DNA of 44,308 nt from Tieghemiomyces parasiticus (taxonomy: Eukaryota > Kickxellomycota > Dimargaritomycetes > Dimargaritales > Dimargaritaceae). A program made the translations under genes and the position numbers. This document shows, in pieces, positions 33,385 to 44,308 of the stretch. Position 1 is the stretch's first letter. The number at the start of each line of letters is the position of its first letter. The notes below the pieces were generated by a model, which was given only the letters and a program-made list of their open reading frames with translations, was not told where the DNA came from and searched no databases. The DNA is taken from positions 1-44,308 of the forward strand of contig JANBPT010000324.1 in the NCBI GenBank assembly GCA_027575765.1, given 5' to 3'.

Positions 33385-33933
33385 GCCCGGCCAGGTGACT
33401 CAACCGTTCGTGTGTCCCCCCCTCCAGATTGTCCCGTGTTTTCTCCATTTCCTACGCTTTTAAATAGCTCCGCATGATATTGCTGGCTTGGCCACTTTGT
33501 ATCATTTCAGCCGTCGTGATTCCCTGTGATAAATGTTTCGGGTTGACCGATAGTCTGTCCGTCAGACATTTGATGAGTAGAGGGCGGCTTGATGAGAGGG
33601 TCGCAACCCAGTTGATAACTGTAACACGTAGGCGATTCACCTCATTGCCCAACAGTCGGGTATGGGGCTGAACATGTGTTGATCGGGAAGCGCCGTAAAT
33701 ACTAAATTATAGTTAAAAGCATGATCAGGTTGGTTCATTCTACCACAAAATTCGGATTAAAGCACCGGCTACGACGGTTTGCAAAGTGTGACGACCGATT
33801 CGACCACGGACCATTCTTTCGGTTACATAATCGACTTTATTCCCGACGCGTTTTATGGTATAGTATGAGCACACGGGTAGCAGGCGAGGGGGGAACCAAG
33901 CGACGAGGAGGCCAAGCGCCGACTTGTCGTCAC
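33385..33933. other. Convergent intergenic region, SNU114 / RPL24
   Basis: 549 bases of 3' flank for two convergent genes; no reading frame of interest and no RNA gene recognised. Confidence 0.65.
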
Positions 33934-34781
33934 TTAACGGCCCTTGTTGCCGGAACCACGAGTGGTCTGCTTGAGAACCTTGTTCTCGGCCGTCTGCTTG
34001 GACTGAGTGGCCTTGGCAGCCTTCTTCTTCTCGGCGTTCAGCTTCTTGCTGGCCTTGGCCTTCTCGATAGCCTCCTGGCGGATGGCGGCACGGACCTCGG
34101 GCTTCTGCTCACGCTGGGCCTTGAGGGTGTCCAGGGAAGCACCGACGATGGCACGCTGGTGCTTGACGGAACGGCGGCTACGCTTCTTGGAGGCCTCCTC
34201 AGTGATACCCTTGCGGTTGATGCGACGGTAAATCACGGACCAGAGCACCTTACGGGGGTTGGTCTTGCGCAGGAAGAAGGAGGCGGCCTTGTTGTTCAGG
34301 AAGCGGAAGGTCCGGCTGTCACTGCGGACGAAGGTCTTCCCGTGACCGGGGTAGATCTTGTAGCCAGAGAATGAGCAGAGTTCCAACCTGTGATGGGATG
34401 GGGGTTGGGGCAGAGGAGAATCGTAAGTGCAGACTTGTGAATTAGTGCCATCGTTTGCGGATGGGGGTCGTCGGGTATAGATTCATCTCGGCGACGCCGA
34501 TGATGCGAATGCGTCGCTCAATCACCTCCCGCCTAGTACGAATTCGGAAACAGACGGCCATCCATCCCGTTAAAATCCAGCATAGCCTCGCTCGTCTAGG
34601 TGGGCTCGTAGAGGGCACTACAGGCCAAGTCGACGGATGGATATGCCGTGCACGGCATCCTGGAGCTTGGTGACGTCTCGGTTTCGTCCTACGGCTGATT
34701 AGATGGATGGATGGCGCATTGGCGGGTCGTCTCGGGGCGGGGAGATGGAGTGTGCCAGCACGGATGCGGCACTTACTTCAT
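33934..34781 (-). CDS. RPL24: 60S ribosomal protein L24 (eL24)
   Basis: Exons complement(34777..34781), just ATGAA, and complement(33934..34387), beginning G, give 152 aa with start [19 protein letters not shown]. The 389-nt intron has a perfect GTAAGT donor and a CACAG acceptor. Family features are [70 protein letters not shown] and a Lys/Ala-rich C-terminal helix. eL24 sits at the subunit interface of the large subunit and forms an intersubunit bridge. Without the tiny first exon the gene would appear to start at a TTG codon. The intron is large for this genome; I looked for box C/D motifs on the coding strand and saw none. Confidence 0.96.
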
Positions 34782-35392
34782 TGTGATGGTATTATTCGCC
34801 GTCCGACGGGGGTTGAAAAAGGGGTGTACTTTTCCGATACAAGTCAGCGAAAGAGAGAGGGGGTATAATTGCTGGTCAGCCCTGACAAGGTCTATAACCC
34901 TAGTGCACTTCAAAGGTGGTAATGGCTGACCTCGACATTGGCTAGTATAACCCGGAGTGTGCGGGACCTTGCTCCGCTCTCTGGTGCGATTACCAGTGAA
35001 GGCCGTGGGGCTATTCACAGGACTTAGCCACAACCCTTGCTGTGGGCCTTAGAGGGAGGAGGTCAGCAGTATTATATCACGTGATCTCCTCTTTGTAGGC
35101 TTATCGACTCCGTCGCCACGAGGTGCTGCTTTCCTTTACCTTAGAGATTCAGGCTGTCGAAAGCTGCCGAGCATGATATGGCGCAGGTCCACTGCTACAT
35201 TCGTTCGTCGAAAGGTTCGGGCTGCACTCTCTCGAAACCTTAACCATTAGCCCTCCCTTTTTTTACCAGGGTTTCTCGCCTCTTTCATACCCCAACTTTT
35301 CTCACCGAACGTATGGCCTGGCTGCTTATTTAGGCCTCATTAGTTGCCATTACCGTCCCAATTCCAGACCCCAACGACATAGCAAAATTACC
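34782..35392. other. Divergent promoter region, RPL24 / DPH1
   Basis: 611 bases between two divergent ATGs. AACCCTAG at about 34897-34904 resembles the telomere-like (TBF1-type) box used in ribosomal protein promoters of several fungi; its use here is inference. A pyrimidine-rich stretch with a T-run lies before DPH1 (35250-35275). Confidence 0.5.
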
Positions 35393-37785
35393 ATGACTTT
35401 GCCGGAACTCGTACCGTCCGTGGGACAACCTACTGTCCCTCAAGACCCGACAACTGGCCCTGAACCAGAGTCGGGTGGTTTGGTCACAACCGTCACCCCA
35501 AAACCACGCGTACGGCGGAACAGGGTGGCCCAACAGATACCCGATGATATACTCCACGACGAGCTACTAAATCAGGCCATATCAATCGTAAGTTGGATTT
35601 GGTTGGGCATCACAAGGGAGAAATCGCTCGGTGAGCCGGCATATTTCTTATCGTTCCTGGTCATACCCGAGCTAATATGCCATGGTACCCATCACTGCCC
35701 AATATTGAATCCCCACCCCTGCCCTGTTTATGCGTAGCTTCCCAAAAACTACAACTTTGAGATCCATAAGACCGTGTGGCAAATCCGCAAAGCTGAGGCC
35801 CGCACGGTGGCCCTTCAGTTCCCCGAAGGTATCCTGATGTTCGCCTGTACGATATCGGATATCCTCGAACGCTTCTGCTATGTGGAGACCGTCATCATGG
35901 GCGATGTGACCTACGGCGCTTGCTGCATCGATGACTACACCGCGAAGAGTCTGGGCTGTGATTTCCTCGTGCACTACGGTCATAGCTGTCTGGGTAAGTG
36001 GGATCCGCGTACACCGTTGAGGGTCGACCCCCCCCCCCTCAGCAAGACTACGGGTGGCGACAACTAATTGGCGAATTCCGCTGGAATATCCTTATTGCTA
36101 AGCAGCCTCTATTGCATCCGTGTGTCAACCGTGTTTATCCTGCTAAACATTCCAAACACTCTGGTTGTCTCATCTCTTCCCCCGTAGTGCCCGTCAATGT
36201 CACCTCAATCAAAACCCTTTACATATTCGTGGAGATTGGCATTGATTCCGCCCACTTTATTAGCACAGTCAAGCGTAACCTCGCCCCGGGATCACGTCTC
36301 GCCGTCGTCGGGACAATTCAGTTTGTCGCGGCCATCCAGGTGAGTGGAACCTAATTGTTATACAATCATGGTTATTGATGTGGCTGTGTTTTTAGTCGCC
36401 GCGTCCGCCTCTTTACATATTCCGGCCTAACTGAAACGCTCACATCTTACCCGTTACCATCCCCATGCGTTCCCACTTGGCACAGCAATGTCGCGAGGAA
36501 CTGTCCCAACTCTATACTGTGACCATTCCGCAGGCCAAACCCCTCTCTCCCGGTGAGATTCTTGGCTGCACTGCCCCAAAACTTGTCGATCAGGATGCCA
36601 TCGTGTAAGTTGCCACGACGAAGGCCTACTAGAAGGGCGCCCACCATAGCCAGCCAACCAGCTGAGGGTGATCCTCTACCAGTCGCACTCTCTAACCTAC
36701 GGCATTTATTCGTCTTACCGGCCACGCTTTCCTTCGCGCTCCCAGCTATCTGGCAGACGGCCGCTTCCACCTTGAGGCCATCATGATTTCCAACCCTGAC
36801 CTTCCCGCTTACAAGTAGGTGACTCGCCCTCCGGCTGCCAGCTATCCTTAGAGAATGGAGGGTAATGGTTTACGACCCGCCTAACATGTCGGGCTACGGC
36901 TAATCTACGACATCTTGCCCCCCCCTTCCGAACTTCTCAATCAGATACGATCCTTATTCCAAAAAATTTACCCGCGAATACTACGAGCATGCCGAGATGC
37001 ATACCCTCCGGCGGCAGGCCATCGAGACGGCCAGAAAGGCCCAGACTTTTGGCCTGATCCTCGGCACCCTCGGCCGACAGGGCAGCCCAATGGTCATGAA
37101 GGTGAGTTCGAGGCCCGGGACTGACGTCTAGACGTACTCTGACTCTTATGCCCTTAGAAGTTGCGTTACTCACACTCTCCCGTGCTCTGGTAGGCATCAC
37201 TAGGTACCCGGTCCAAGACTTTGCAGCTTACCTGGAGCCCATGCCCCTACTTTATCTCTCTCACCTATGTACCATTTGATCCCTAGGAAATTGAGCAGAA
37301 ACTTTTGGAGCGTGGCAAGTCCTTCGTCACCGTGCTCCTGTCAGAAATTTTTCCCGACAAGCTGGCTCAGTTCGACGAGGTAGACGCGTAAGTACTCCTC
37401 AGGTCATCAAATTCTAGCATGGGGGGGATTCGACCAAAATACGTTTGTCATGAACTCTAAGCCGGTACACTGAATGCTAATTTGGATCTTGATACTGACC
37501 CTTTATGATTTATCTCCTGCTGCTTAACTCTATAGCTGGGTCCAGGTGGCCTGTCCGCGTCTTTCGATCGACTGGGGCTACGCCTTTACTAAGCCCTTGC
37601 TTTCGCCGTACGAAATGTCTGTGGCTCTTGAGGCGGTTCCCTGGCAGAACACCTACCCGATGGATTTCTATGCTAACGATTCTCTCGGACCTTGGACGCC
37701 CAACCACGGCAAATCTCGGCCCACCAAGCGGGGTGCGGCCGGTCGGATGGGCGCAAAGGTTGTTGCTCCGGCGACCACAATGTGA
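35393..37785 (+). CDS. DPH1: Diphthamide biosynthesis protein 1 (2-(3-amino-3-carboxypropyl)histidine synthase subunit)
   Basis: Eight exons: 35393..35587, 35738..35993, 36188..36339, 36486..36604, 36746..36814, 36945..37101, 37287..37387 and 37536..37785, 432 aa. All junctions keep phase with GTAAGT/GTGAGT/GTAGGT donors. Dph1 pairs with Dph2 as a radical enzyme with a 4Fe-4S cluster that cleaves SAM and puts the aminocarboxypropyl group on a histidine of eEF2, the first diphthamide step. Three conserved cluster Cys are visible: C127 in [13 protein letters not shown]229 in [13 protein letters not shown] and C356 in [13 protein letters not shown]. Other motifs are [100 protein letters not shown] and [19 protein letters not shown]. 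Length matches human DPH1. It is the most intron-rich gene of the window. Confidence 0.97.
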
Positions 37786-40528
37786 ACGGAACCGGCTAAC
37801 GGGCTGTCACTCGTTATAAAGGGGGGGGCGTTACTTACTGCGATTAAAGGGAGCTGACGGCTTCAGCCCCAAAGATTGAACCTTTTAGTGGCAGGGTCAG
37901 CCAGGAATATAGGATATCATGTTCTATCAGTAGACTGCTCCTCGCAACCCAGTCTGCTCTTCTACTTCCCTACCGTGCTTAAGTTGACAAGCCCAACTCC
38001 TTGCCCGCTTGTTTTACCTGAGCTCAGTGTGCGTAGCATTTTTATAGATTTGTATCCTTATATAATCGCCATCCAATGTAAAGCCATACCGAATTTACTA
38101 CCACTCTAGGACCCGTTGCCCCTTTATCATTCGCCATTTTATTATGGCTAACCTGTTTTCTACGGGCTCGGATTCTGGTGAAGCCGTCCTCTAGCTTGAA
38201 TATTGGCCGGACTCCACGGATGGGCCTGGCAAGGACCATTTACAAGTCCTACCGAGGGAGAATTTCCGATAGGTTGGTAGGATTCAAGCCTGAAACTACA
38301 CCGCTTATCTTACAGCCGGATGTACTGTACTCCGTAGGAGCTGAGCGTGGTACAGCTGTCTCGATTGTCAGGCCTCTTAAGATTGTTTCGACAAGCATCT
38401 TCGCTTTCAGGTACATTTAGCGACCACGTTTTTAATGGCTTTTCCGTAGGTATGTAGGCATAACTTTAACTCTACTGTCGCTGTCAACGTAATTTGAATC
38501 TGCCTTTACGAGTCACGCCCTGGATCTAGTTGCCCGGAACAATATCTTTAAGGGGATGTAGTACCCAATCCAGGCACGCTATAATCCAATGTAAAATAGG
38601 GCTACCTATGCCCCACCCCAGGATCATTAACGGTATTTTGGATATGTGATTAGAGAGTGTACAACGGGCCGAGCGCGGCAATGAAGCTTATTTACATTAA
38701 CATGTGTCGATCTCGGAATCGCCAGCACTAACTCAAACCCTACTCATTGAATAGTACTCTTTAGGGTGCGTCTTACATATGCAGTGCCACAATTCTTTCT
38801 CTTCATTGTTATCCTATCCACCATTTAATAGACAACAATAACTCACCTGACCCCCTTAAGGCTTTCCTAATACTTGCTGGCTTAAACTAACAATACATCC
38901 CATCAGCAGCGATGCGGATAACGATAGCGCCAAACCTGAAGTACTTACCACCAGGTTCTGCGTTATAGTCATTCCTACTATGCCCAGTTTACTTATTCGC
39001 GCACCTCTAGATTCATTATCAATAATGGAACCCGTAAACCACATCCGACCTGCTTAGACCCACTCCCACCACTCCTTGATTGCTACCTACGTCTTTCATC
39101 GTGTTTCTTGCTAACTTTTCACGCCCCTATCCCCAACATTCTGCCCGCCTTATGAACCCTCGGATACTCGCTAGTTCACTTTCTATTTTCCTTGGCATGG
39201 TCCATTGATAGCCTCGAGGTAACTTGATTGTATCAAGCTATATACCTCCTATTCTCTGTTTACCGCCTAACTCCCCGTACTACTTGGGACTCGCGGCGCA
39301 TTGCTTCACATTCTCGCCCCCCCCCTACTACCTCCACTCAGCTTACTCTGCTACAACAGCGCTAACTTACAATATACTCAATTTAATTGCGAACTTGCTA
39401 ATACCTGTAATGCTGCTTTTCGTGCCCGCAGTAATGAATTCCCGGCTCTAAGATTTACTCTGCCACACACTAACAGTTATATTGGGTAGCCGTGGCCAAT
39501 CCATGCTATCTAAAAACGATTAGTTTTTCGGAATGGCTGTGAGTATTTACGTCGCTTATTTTACAGTATTATCCCCAGCGATTGGCACTGATCGGCTAAG
39601 GGGAGGAATCATTACCCAGATACTAGCGGTGATTCCCAAAGGTTGCATTTTCTCATCCCTGGACCCTACCAACCACAGGCCAGTAGTAATGAGCCTTACC
39701 TCTCCCCTTCCTGCAGGTCAATTAGCAGAGGGTGAATCCTCCAGGGTTTCAAGGACGATCGTAAAAAATAGCAAAGCTCATGAATTACCAAAAGCGCATT
39801 CCGTCGTCAGATCCGCTAGCTGCGCACGAAGGATTGGTACCACTTTTGCATATTACAAGGGAGATCAGCCAATTGCCATTAGCCAATGTGATTTCCTCGG
39901 TACAGGGCCGTTGGGCATGAATTATTTGCCACCGGGTCAGGGCGTAGGTCAGGTGGAGAGATTGGGTTAATCTCTGTGCATCCGGTGTTCCCTAGTTTAG
40001 CTTTTGATACTTTCGTTGCCCTTGTATTCCGGCGCCAAGTACGCAGCCTGAAGTGGATGGAACAACCTCCTCACTCATGTTGTCTAATCGGCGCTGAGAT
40101 CTATCCTTGCACTCACTTTTCAATTGGTGGGTTGGCTACATGGCCGCAAGTGCTTGGATCACATTTTCCCATCATCCACGTCCTCTCGACCATCTACGCC
40201 GATCCTGTTGTGCAGGCGGGGGGTGATAGGCATGGCGTTAGCTTTGGGGGCGGCTACCTGGCTCAAGTGTAAAAGTGAACTGGAGAGTGGTGGAGCGTAC
40301 GGGCCCAGCACGAAACTGGGTTGAGTATAAAATCAGTGCACTGCCCGTCCCTCGAGTTACTTACCATCCGCGTTTCTTATCGCCCCGTTTTCTTATGTAC
40401 CGTCCTACTTTCGACTTTATACACGTCTGTTGATATTCGACACTCGTACCAAGGATACGGTTTCTGTCGCTTCTCACCCCATCCTCGGCCCTGGCCTATA
40501 CACCCCCCCTTCCATAATTGCTCGCACA
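37786..40528. other. Gene-poor region downstream of DPH1
   Basis: 2.7 kb of balanced to slightly AT-rich DNA, visibly less GC-rich than the genes to the left. The longest frame (39533-39970 +, 145 codons) has no family motif, no signal peptide and an unusual composition for a gene here. The right end contains TATAAAA at 40326-40332, about 200 bp upstream of the secreted-protein ATG. Confidence 0.55.
40326..40332 (+). promoter_or_regulatory. TATA element upstream of the small secreted-protein gene
   Basis: TATAAAA on the plus strand, 197 bp upstream of the ATG at 40529, with no closer upstream ATG in the same frame. It fits a core promoter with a leader of about 160 nt. Confidence 0.4.
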
Positions 40529-40972
40529 ATGTTCCTCCGTAGTATACTATTGTTAATCATGGCCCGCTTTACGGTTGCCCTACCCAACCCCCTCCCTACT
40601 ACAATCGCAATCGAACCCCCACTGGGGCAGATCAGCCGCCGCGGCTTAACCGAGCCAACGACTGGACCACGCCGTCGCCATCTGGCTACCCGTCGAGCAA
40701 AACGAGGCAGCACCTTGCTGGTCCGTAGAGGCAACTCCCTATATGGTAACGTGGCGGGCGCCGATATTGCCAAGCAGTACAACGCCTGCGGAAGCACATG
40801 TAAGGTAGAAGAGGGGTCAGGCTCATCAGATTCTAGTTCTAGCTCTAGTTCTAGTTCTGAGTCTGAGTCTGAGTCTGAGGACGAGAATGAAAAAATCTAC
40901 CTCAAGGGAGGCCTGGCCCTTATTAATATGGGCCACCGGCATAAGGATAGAAATACTTCGACCGACGATTAG
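40529..40972 (+). CDS. Small secreted protein, Ser/Glu-rich, with dibasic (Kex2-type) sites; unrecognised
   Basis: A single exon of 147 aa starting at the first ATG (40529). MFLRSILLLIMARFTVALP looks like a signal peptide. The next 60 residues are basic, with dibasic or tribasic sites (ISRR|GL, GPRRRHL, RAKR|GS, LVRR|GN) that a Kex2-like protease could cut. Two Cys follow in YNACGSTCK. Then comes an acidic tract of Ser, Asp and Glu (SSSSSSESESESEDENE) encoded by TCTAGT and TCTGAG hexamer repeats, and a short GGLALINMG segment before a charged end. I recognise no family. The TATA box upstream and an AATAAA at 41110-41115 support a transcription unit. It could be a cell-wall or effector-like protein; function is unknown. 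Random origin cannot be excluded, but the signal peptide plus ordered composition argues against it. Confidence 0.55.
   Translation: MFLRSILLLIMARFTVALPNPLPTTIAIEPPLGQISRRGLTEPTTGPRRRHLATRRAKRGSTLLVRRGNSLYGNVAGADIAKQYNACGSTCKVEEGSGSSDSSSSSSSSSESESESEDENEKIYLKGGLALINMGHRHKDRNTSTDD
40832..40879. repeat. Hexamer repeat TCTAGT/TCTGAG coding Ser-Ser and Ser-Glu
   Basis: About eight near-perfect hexamer units inside the secreted-protein frame. All units stay in frame, so length changes would preserve translation. Confidence 0.8.
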
Positions 40973-43900
40973 TACGGTGACATCCAATTAGCCCCATGGC
41001 TCAAGGCTTCAATGTGGCTAAATCGTTAAACCCTAGTTAGGGCTATATTCATATTCTTATATTCGACCAATTACACTTAACCGTGCAGCTATCCTTTTAT
41101 AACAAGTGTTAATAAACCTCAATACAGTTTCCATACAATTCTGATACAACTTCCTGTGAATGAAGGCCTGGTCTCCGCATGAATTCGACTCCCAAAGTCA
41201 AGCCCCAAGATCTGGGTGTCACCATACTGGACCTCTCGGCAATGACAGCTGATTGAATGTGAGGCAGTTAGCTCACTAGATTCCGCCAAGATACTAGCCA
41301 CGACCTCTCCAGCGGTACTTTTAGTGCCTATTAACTTGCCTACCGCCACGCCTTTTTCTGTAACGGTACCTCCTGCTGTGCCGCCGCTCAACCATCCTTT
41401 CCATTACCACCATAGTAATATCGTCGGAAAGATCGCCGAAGACCAGGGCATCAAGCCGGCCGGCTCGCGGATTCTGACGTTTCTCTCCTCGCACTGGTGG
41501 GTCGGCTTGAGATATTTCATCTTCGTGGCGCTTGCGGTGGGTCGATAGGGGCATGATTTACACGACTCGGAAAGGGGTTTTCCTTAAGGTGGGTTGTGAA
41601 ACCGAGGGAGGGCAGAGAGAGCGTGGTCGGTTGGGAAAGGTAGAAATCTTGCGTTCCACATCGATTACTTGGTGATTTACCGATGGACCAGGGCCTCTTG
41701 TCCTCTCTGTGCGGGCTACCACGAACCGTTTCTATTCAACCTAGAGCTTTATGCTGCGAGACCCTTCCGGCTTTTCCCCCTCAATATCACAACGGCGTGG
41801 ACCAATCTATATTGGTTGTACTTAACCGACATAAACTCGGCCCCGATCACGTTCATATCGATCGCCCGGGGAAGTCCTAGCGGGGTGTAGTCCTCAGCCT
41901 CCTTGCGCAAATCGACATTCCAGATCCGGTAACTATAACTTGACATCATGTATGTTATAATTTGACCCGAGTGCGTGAGACCATGGCCCTAATCTAAAAG
42001 ATTGGTAATATTACCTTAATAGCGAGCTAGATCCTTTATACAACGTTACTCCCAGCATTGATAACTATAATGTCAGATCAGTCACGCTACGTAGTATAGC
42101 TCCTCTTTATCTTTGGCCGAGTAATTACTCGTAGTATAGCGTGTTCTCAAGGATTTTTACCATGTCCAAGGTGAAGACGTTACCCCCTATCTAGTCCACA
42201 TTTGTCAGGCGGGCTATATCCTCCTTCAACTGGAAATTGTACCCCCAGTACTAAAAGGTCAAGGTTAATCCTACTAAGCGAAGTGAATGCTTGGCCTTCA
42301 CACCCACCCGCTTTGCTTCATCATCAGCTACAAGTGGCTAACCCGCTTTCATATGGGCGCTTACTCGCTTGAATACTATACCCGACCTGACCACCCATTG
42401 GTAAGTAACGACAACCTTGGAAGAGACAGGGTCGGGGCCTTACTAGGGGATACCTCCTTAATGTTCAGTCGACCGAAACTTTAGATCTGCACGAAAAAAA
42501 GCCTACCGCGATATGTTCTATCATGCAGGGAGATCCAAGGTTGCTTAGTTTTGTCAACTATTGGGTCCCTAAAGCCTCACTAATGCTTGGTGCTCTCATT
42601 TTCTATACTGTGTTGCCTATTGCATGAAGGGCTTTGCCAAAGACAATGTCTACCTGCTGGATACCGTCAGCACCGAACATGGTACCTTGAACGGGAGCCT
42701 GTACCAACCCAGACATGTCAGGGGCACCCATTATGCAGGGAAAGGTTGACAGCGTCCTCAACTGAGCCTATCTGGTGGATCCTCAGGTGATATATCAGAC
42801 TATTTCACATCTCCAGTCGAAAGAGGGATAATGCATTGTCACCCATTTTGCGCGCGGTGTGTAGAAATATATTTTGTTGCCCTGAGGTCAATTTTTCTAT
42901 CATGATAGACCGCGTTTGGTTAATAACTTTCCTGTTCAGGCCTGAATGCACCATGGCCTTAGTGGGTCTGGGTTGGTACCGAATCACTTTGAAAATGCCT
43001 CATTAGGCGACTGAAATTAACAGGAATGTACATCTCAACTCCAATCACTTCACCAGTAGTCACTTTAAGAGGATAGTTATCGGTTATGGCGTCCATAAAC
43101 GGTCAAGTACCAACGGCGTAGCTAGTGAGAGGCGCAGAGACCTTAATGAGTAGCGGAAAGGTCACTTCAGTGGCGAGCGCTTCGCACTGCCAGGAAAAAT
43201 ATAAGGGTATTAAAGTGACGAACTGGAGGGGGTGACTTTAAAGGGTTGGAGATTCTTGAGTCGAAATAGTCTGGCCTCCCGGGTGGAAACTATGTGGCCA
43301 TGGTATTGGTAGGAGAGCGCTTAGCAACCTACGTTTTCGGTTGCATGGAATAACATACACAGAGAGGGAGAAAAGGCGTGATGGCAAGCATAAGTGGATA
43401 GGGTGGTTAATGAGCAGTTAAATCAAGGATTTTTCTTTAGGGGAGCATGGCCCTTACGAAGGCACAAGCGGTGCGTTGTAAAATGGGTTGTAGCAAGGGG
43501 TCGCCATGCCCAGGTTAATGGTGTGTTTAGAATCGATGAGCTTTACTTCGACGTGTCAGGAATCCAAAATAAAAAACTGTATTTATCTATAAATGGGGAC
43601 CAATACAGCCCGCTAGGCATAGAGGGTGAGGTGTAAACTGGAGTTTCAACAATAGGTCAGGCGAACACCGAAAAACTGCCTGGCGCAGTGTGAGCAGAAG
43701 ACCGATTCTAGAACGAGCTATTCCATTCGATGCACAGTATTGAATATCACTGGGATTCATTTATGAGGGGCAAGGTCTGAGGTCACTAGTTACAGCTATA
43801 GGGAGGTACATTAATCGCCCGTGTCGAACGAGGTTTACTAAGACGACCTGGGTGACAGGGTTTCTCAGGTCCCAGTCAGATGGGATTATAAGGATGGATG

Positions 43901-44226
43901 CCTAATACGACTGCAGAATGTTCATCGTATTGTCAAGACAAATAAATATTAAATCAAACAGCAACGACCGTATAATTTTAGACCCACCAATAGTGGTTAG
44001 GTAAATATTCAGCTCACTTGCCGGTACGAAAGCGAGCCAAACACATACAGCCCTACACCTAGAGGTGTAAGTCCGAACTTTGTCCCACTCGGTAGCAACC
44101 CCGGCCGACAGCGTCTAGGGAGGGCTGAAAAGCGGACTCGCGAATTCGCGCCCCACGCATTCCCTTCGTGCTCTTTGCTGCCCAACTAGTTCAACCGAGT
44201 CCCAACACTCCAACCTCCCCACCTAC
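40973..44226. other. Gene-poor right arm
   Basis: 3.3 kb with short frames only. A locally GC-rich island at about 41425-41545 stands out and is listed as a finding. A short frame at 42626-42748 (+) is codon-like but ends after about 40 residues. I recognised no transposon motif, tRNA, rRNA or tandem repeat. Confidence 0.5.
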
Positions 44227-44277
44227 CCGAATCTCTGCGCCCGAGAACTTTTTGATCAGGTCCACCCCCACACGCAT
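44227..44277 (-). CDS. Possible first coding exon of a minus-strand gene at the right edge
   Basis: ATG at 44277 opens MRVGVDLIKKFSGAEIR, which ends in phase 0 exactly at a GTAGGT donor (44226-44221), the same donor used in the CDK11 and DPH1 genes. GC content rises again here. An in-frame stop lies eight codons upstream, and no downstream exon was found to its left, which weakens the call. The family is not recognised. Confidence 0.22.
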
Positions 44278-44308
44278 CTGGCCACCGCCGCTCCTTTCCA
44301 ATTACCTT

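Noticed and set aside
37424..37440. GGGATTCGACC resembling a tRNA T-arm in reverse
   Set aside because: It lies within a DPH1 intron and no cloverleaf can be formed around it.
39533..39970. 145-codon open frame
   Set aside because: No signal peptide, domain, or codon bias like the neighbours, and no adjoining exons; length is possible by chance in 6 kb.
43394..43636. 80-codon open frame starting at GTG
   Set aside because: No ATG start, no recognisable family and no splice partners; treated as chance.

Overview
The window is nuclear DNA of a fungus. Its genes carry many short spliceosomal introns of about 100-200 nt with GTAAGT, GTAGGT or GTGAGT donors and CAG/TAG acceptors. The set includes a chitin synthase, a fungal RAX1-type membrane protein and an SLS1-like mitochondrial protein. 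The GC-rich third codon positions, moderately dense introns and Lys-poor, Ala/Pro-rich proteins suggest an early-diverging lineage (zygomycete grade, perhaps Kickxellomycotina/Dimargaritales); this is inference from style, not a database match.

Layout, left to right. 1-1326 (+): 3' part of a RAX1-like RGS/transmembrane protein whose last exon adds the third membrane helix. 1692-4486 (-): SLS1-like mitochondrial inner-membrane expression factor in two exons. 5203-6266 (-): EFB1, translation factor eEF1B-alpha, with a 413-nt intron holding a candidate box C/D snoRNA resembling U18. 8167-12537 (-): large intronless division-2 chitin synthase (class IV, Chs3-like). 12538-18913: 6.4 kb with no gene I can support, strongly purine-skewed in its left part. 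18914-20767 (-): six-exon CDK11-type kinase. 21334-23950 (+): seven-exon RluA-family pseudouridine synthase with a mitochondrial-type N-terminus. 24257-25931 (-): mitochondrial serine hydroxymethyltransferase. 27005-27955 (+): pantothenate synthetase, divergent from the former. 28181-29054 (+): GPATCH11/CCDC75-like protein. 30062-33384 (+): SNU114, the U5 snRNP GTPase. 33934-34781 (-): ribosomal protein eL24, split by an intron right after codon 1. 35393-37785 (+): DPH1 in eight exons. From 37786 to the right edge the DNA is gene-poor; the only plausible gene is a small secreted Ser/Glu-rich protein at 40529-40972.

The window is mostly housekeeping: translation and its modification (EFB1, RPL24, DPH1, pseudouridine synthase), splicing (SNU114, probably GPATCH11 and CDK11), mitochondrial expression (SLS1), one-carbon and pantothenate metabolism (SHM1, PAN6), and cell wall and polarity (chitin synthase, RAX1-like). 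Exon structures were built by joining reading frames across visible splice sites so that the joined protein matches family motifs. The most interesting observations are the snoRNA candidate in the EFB1 intron, the secreted-protein gene in the gene-poor right arm, and a pair of opposed TATA elements upstream of the chitin synthase.
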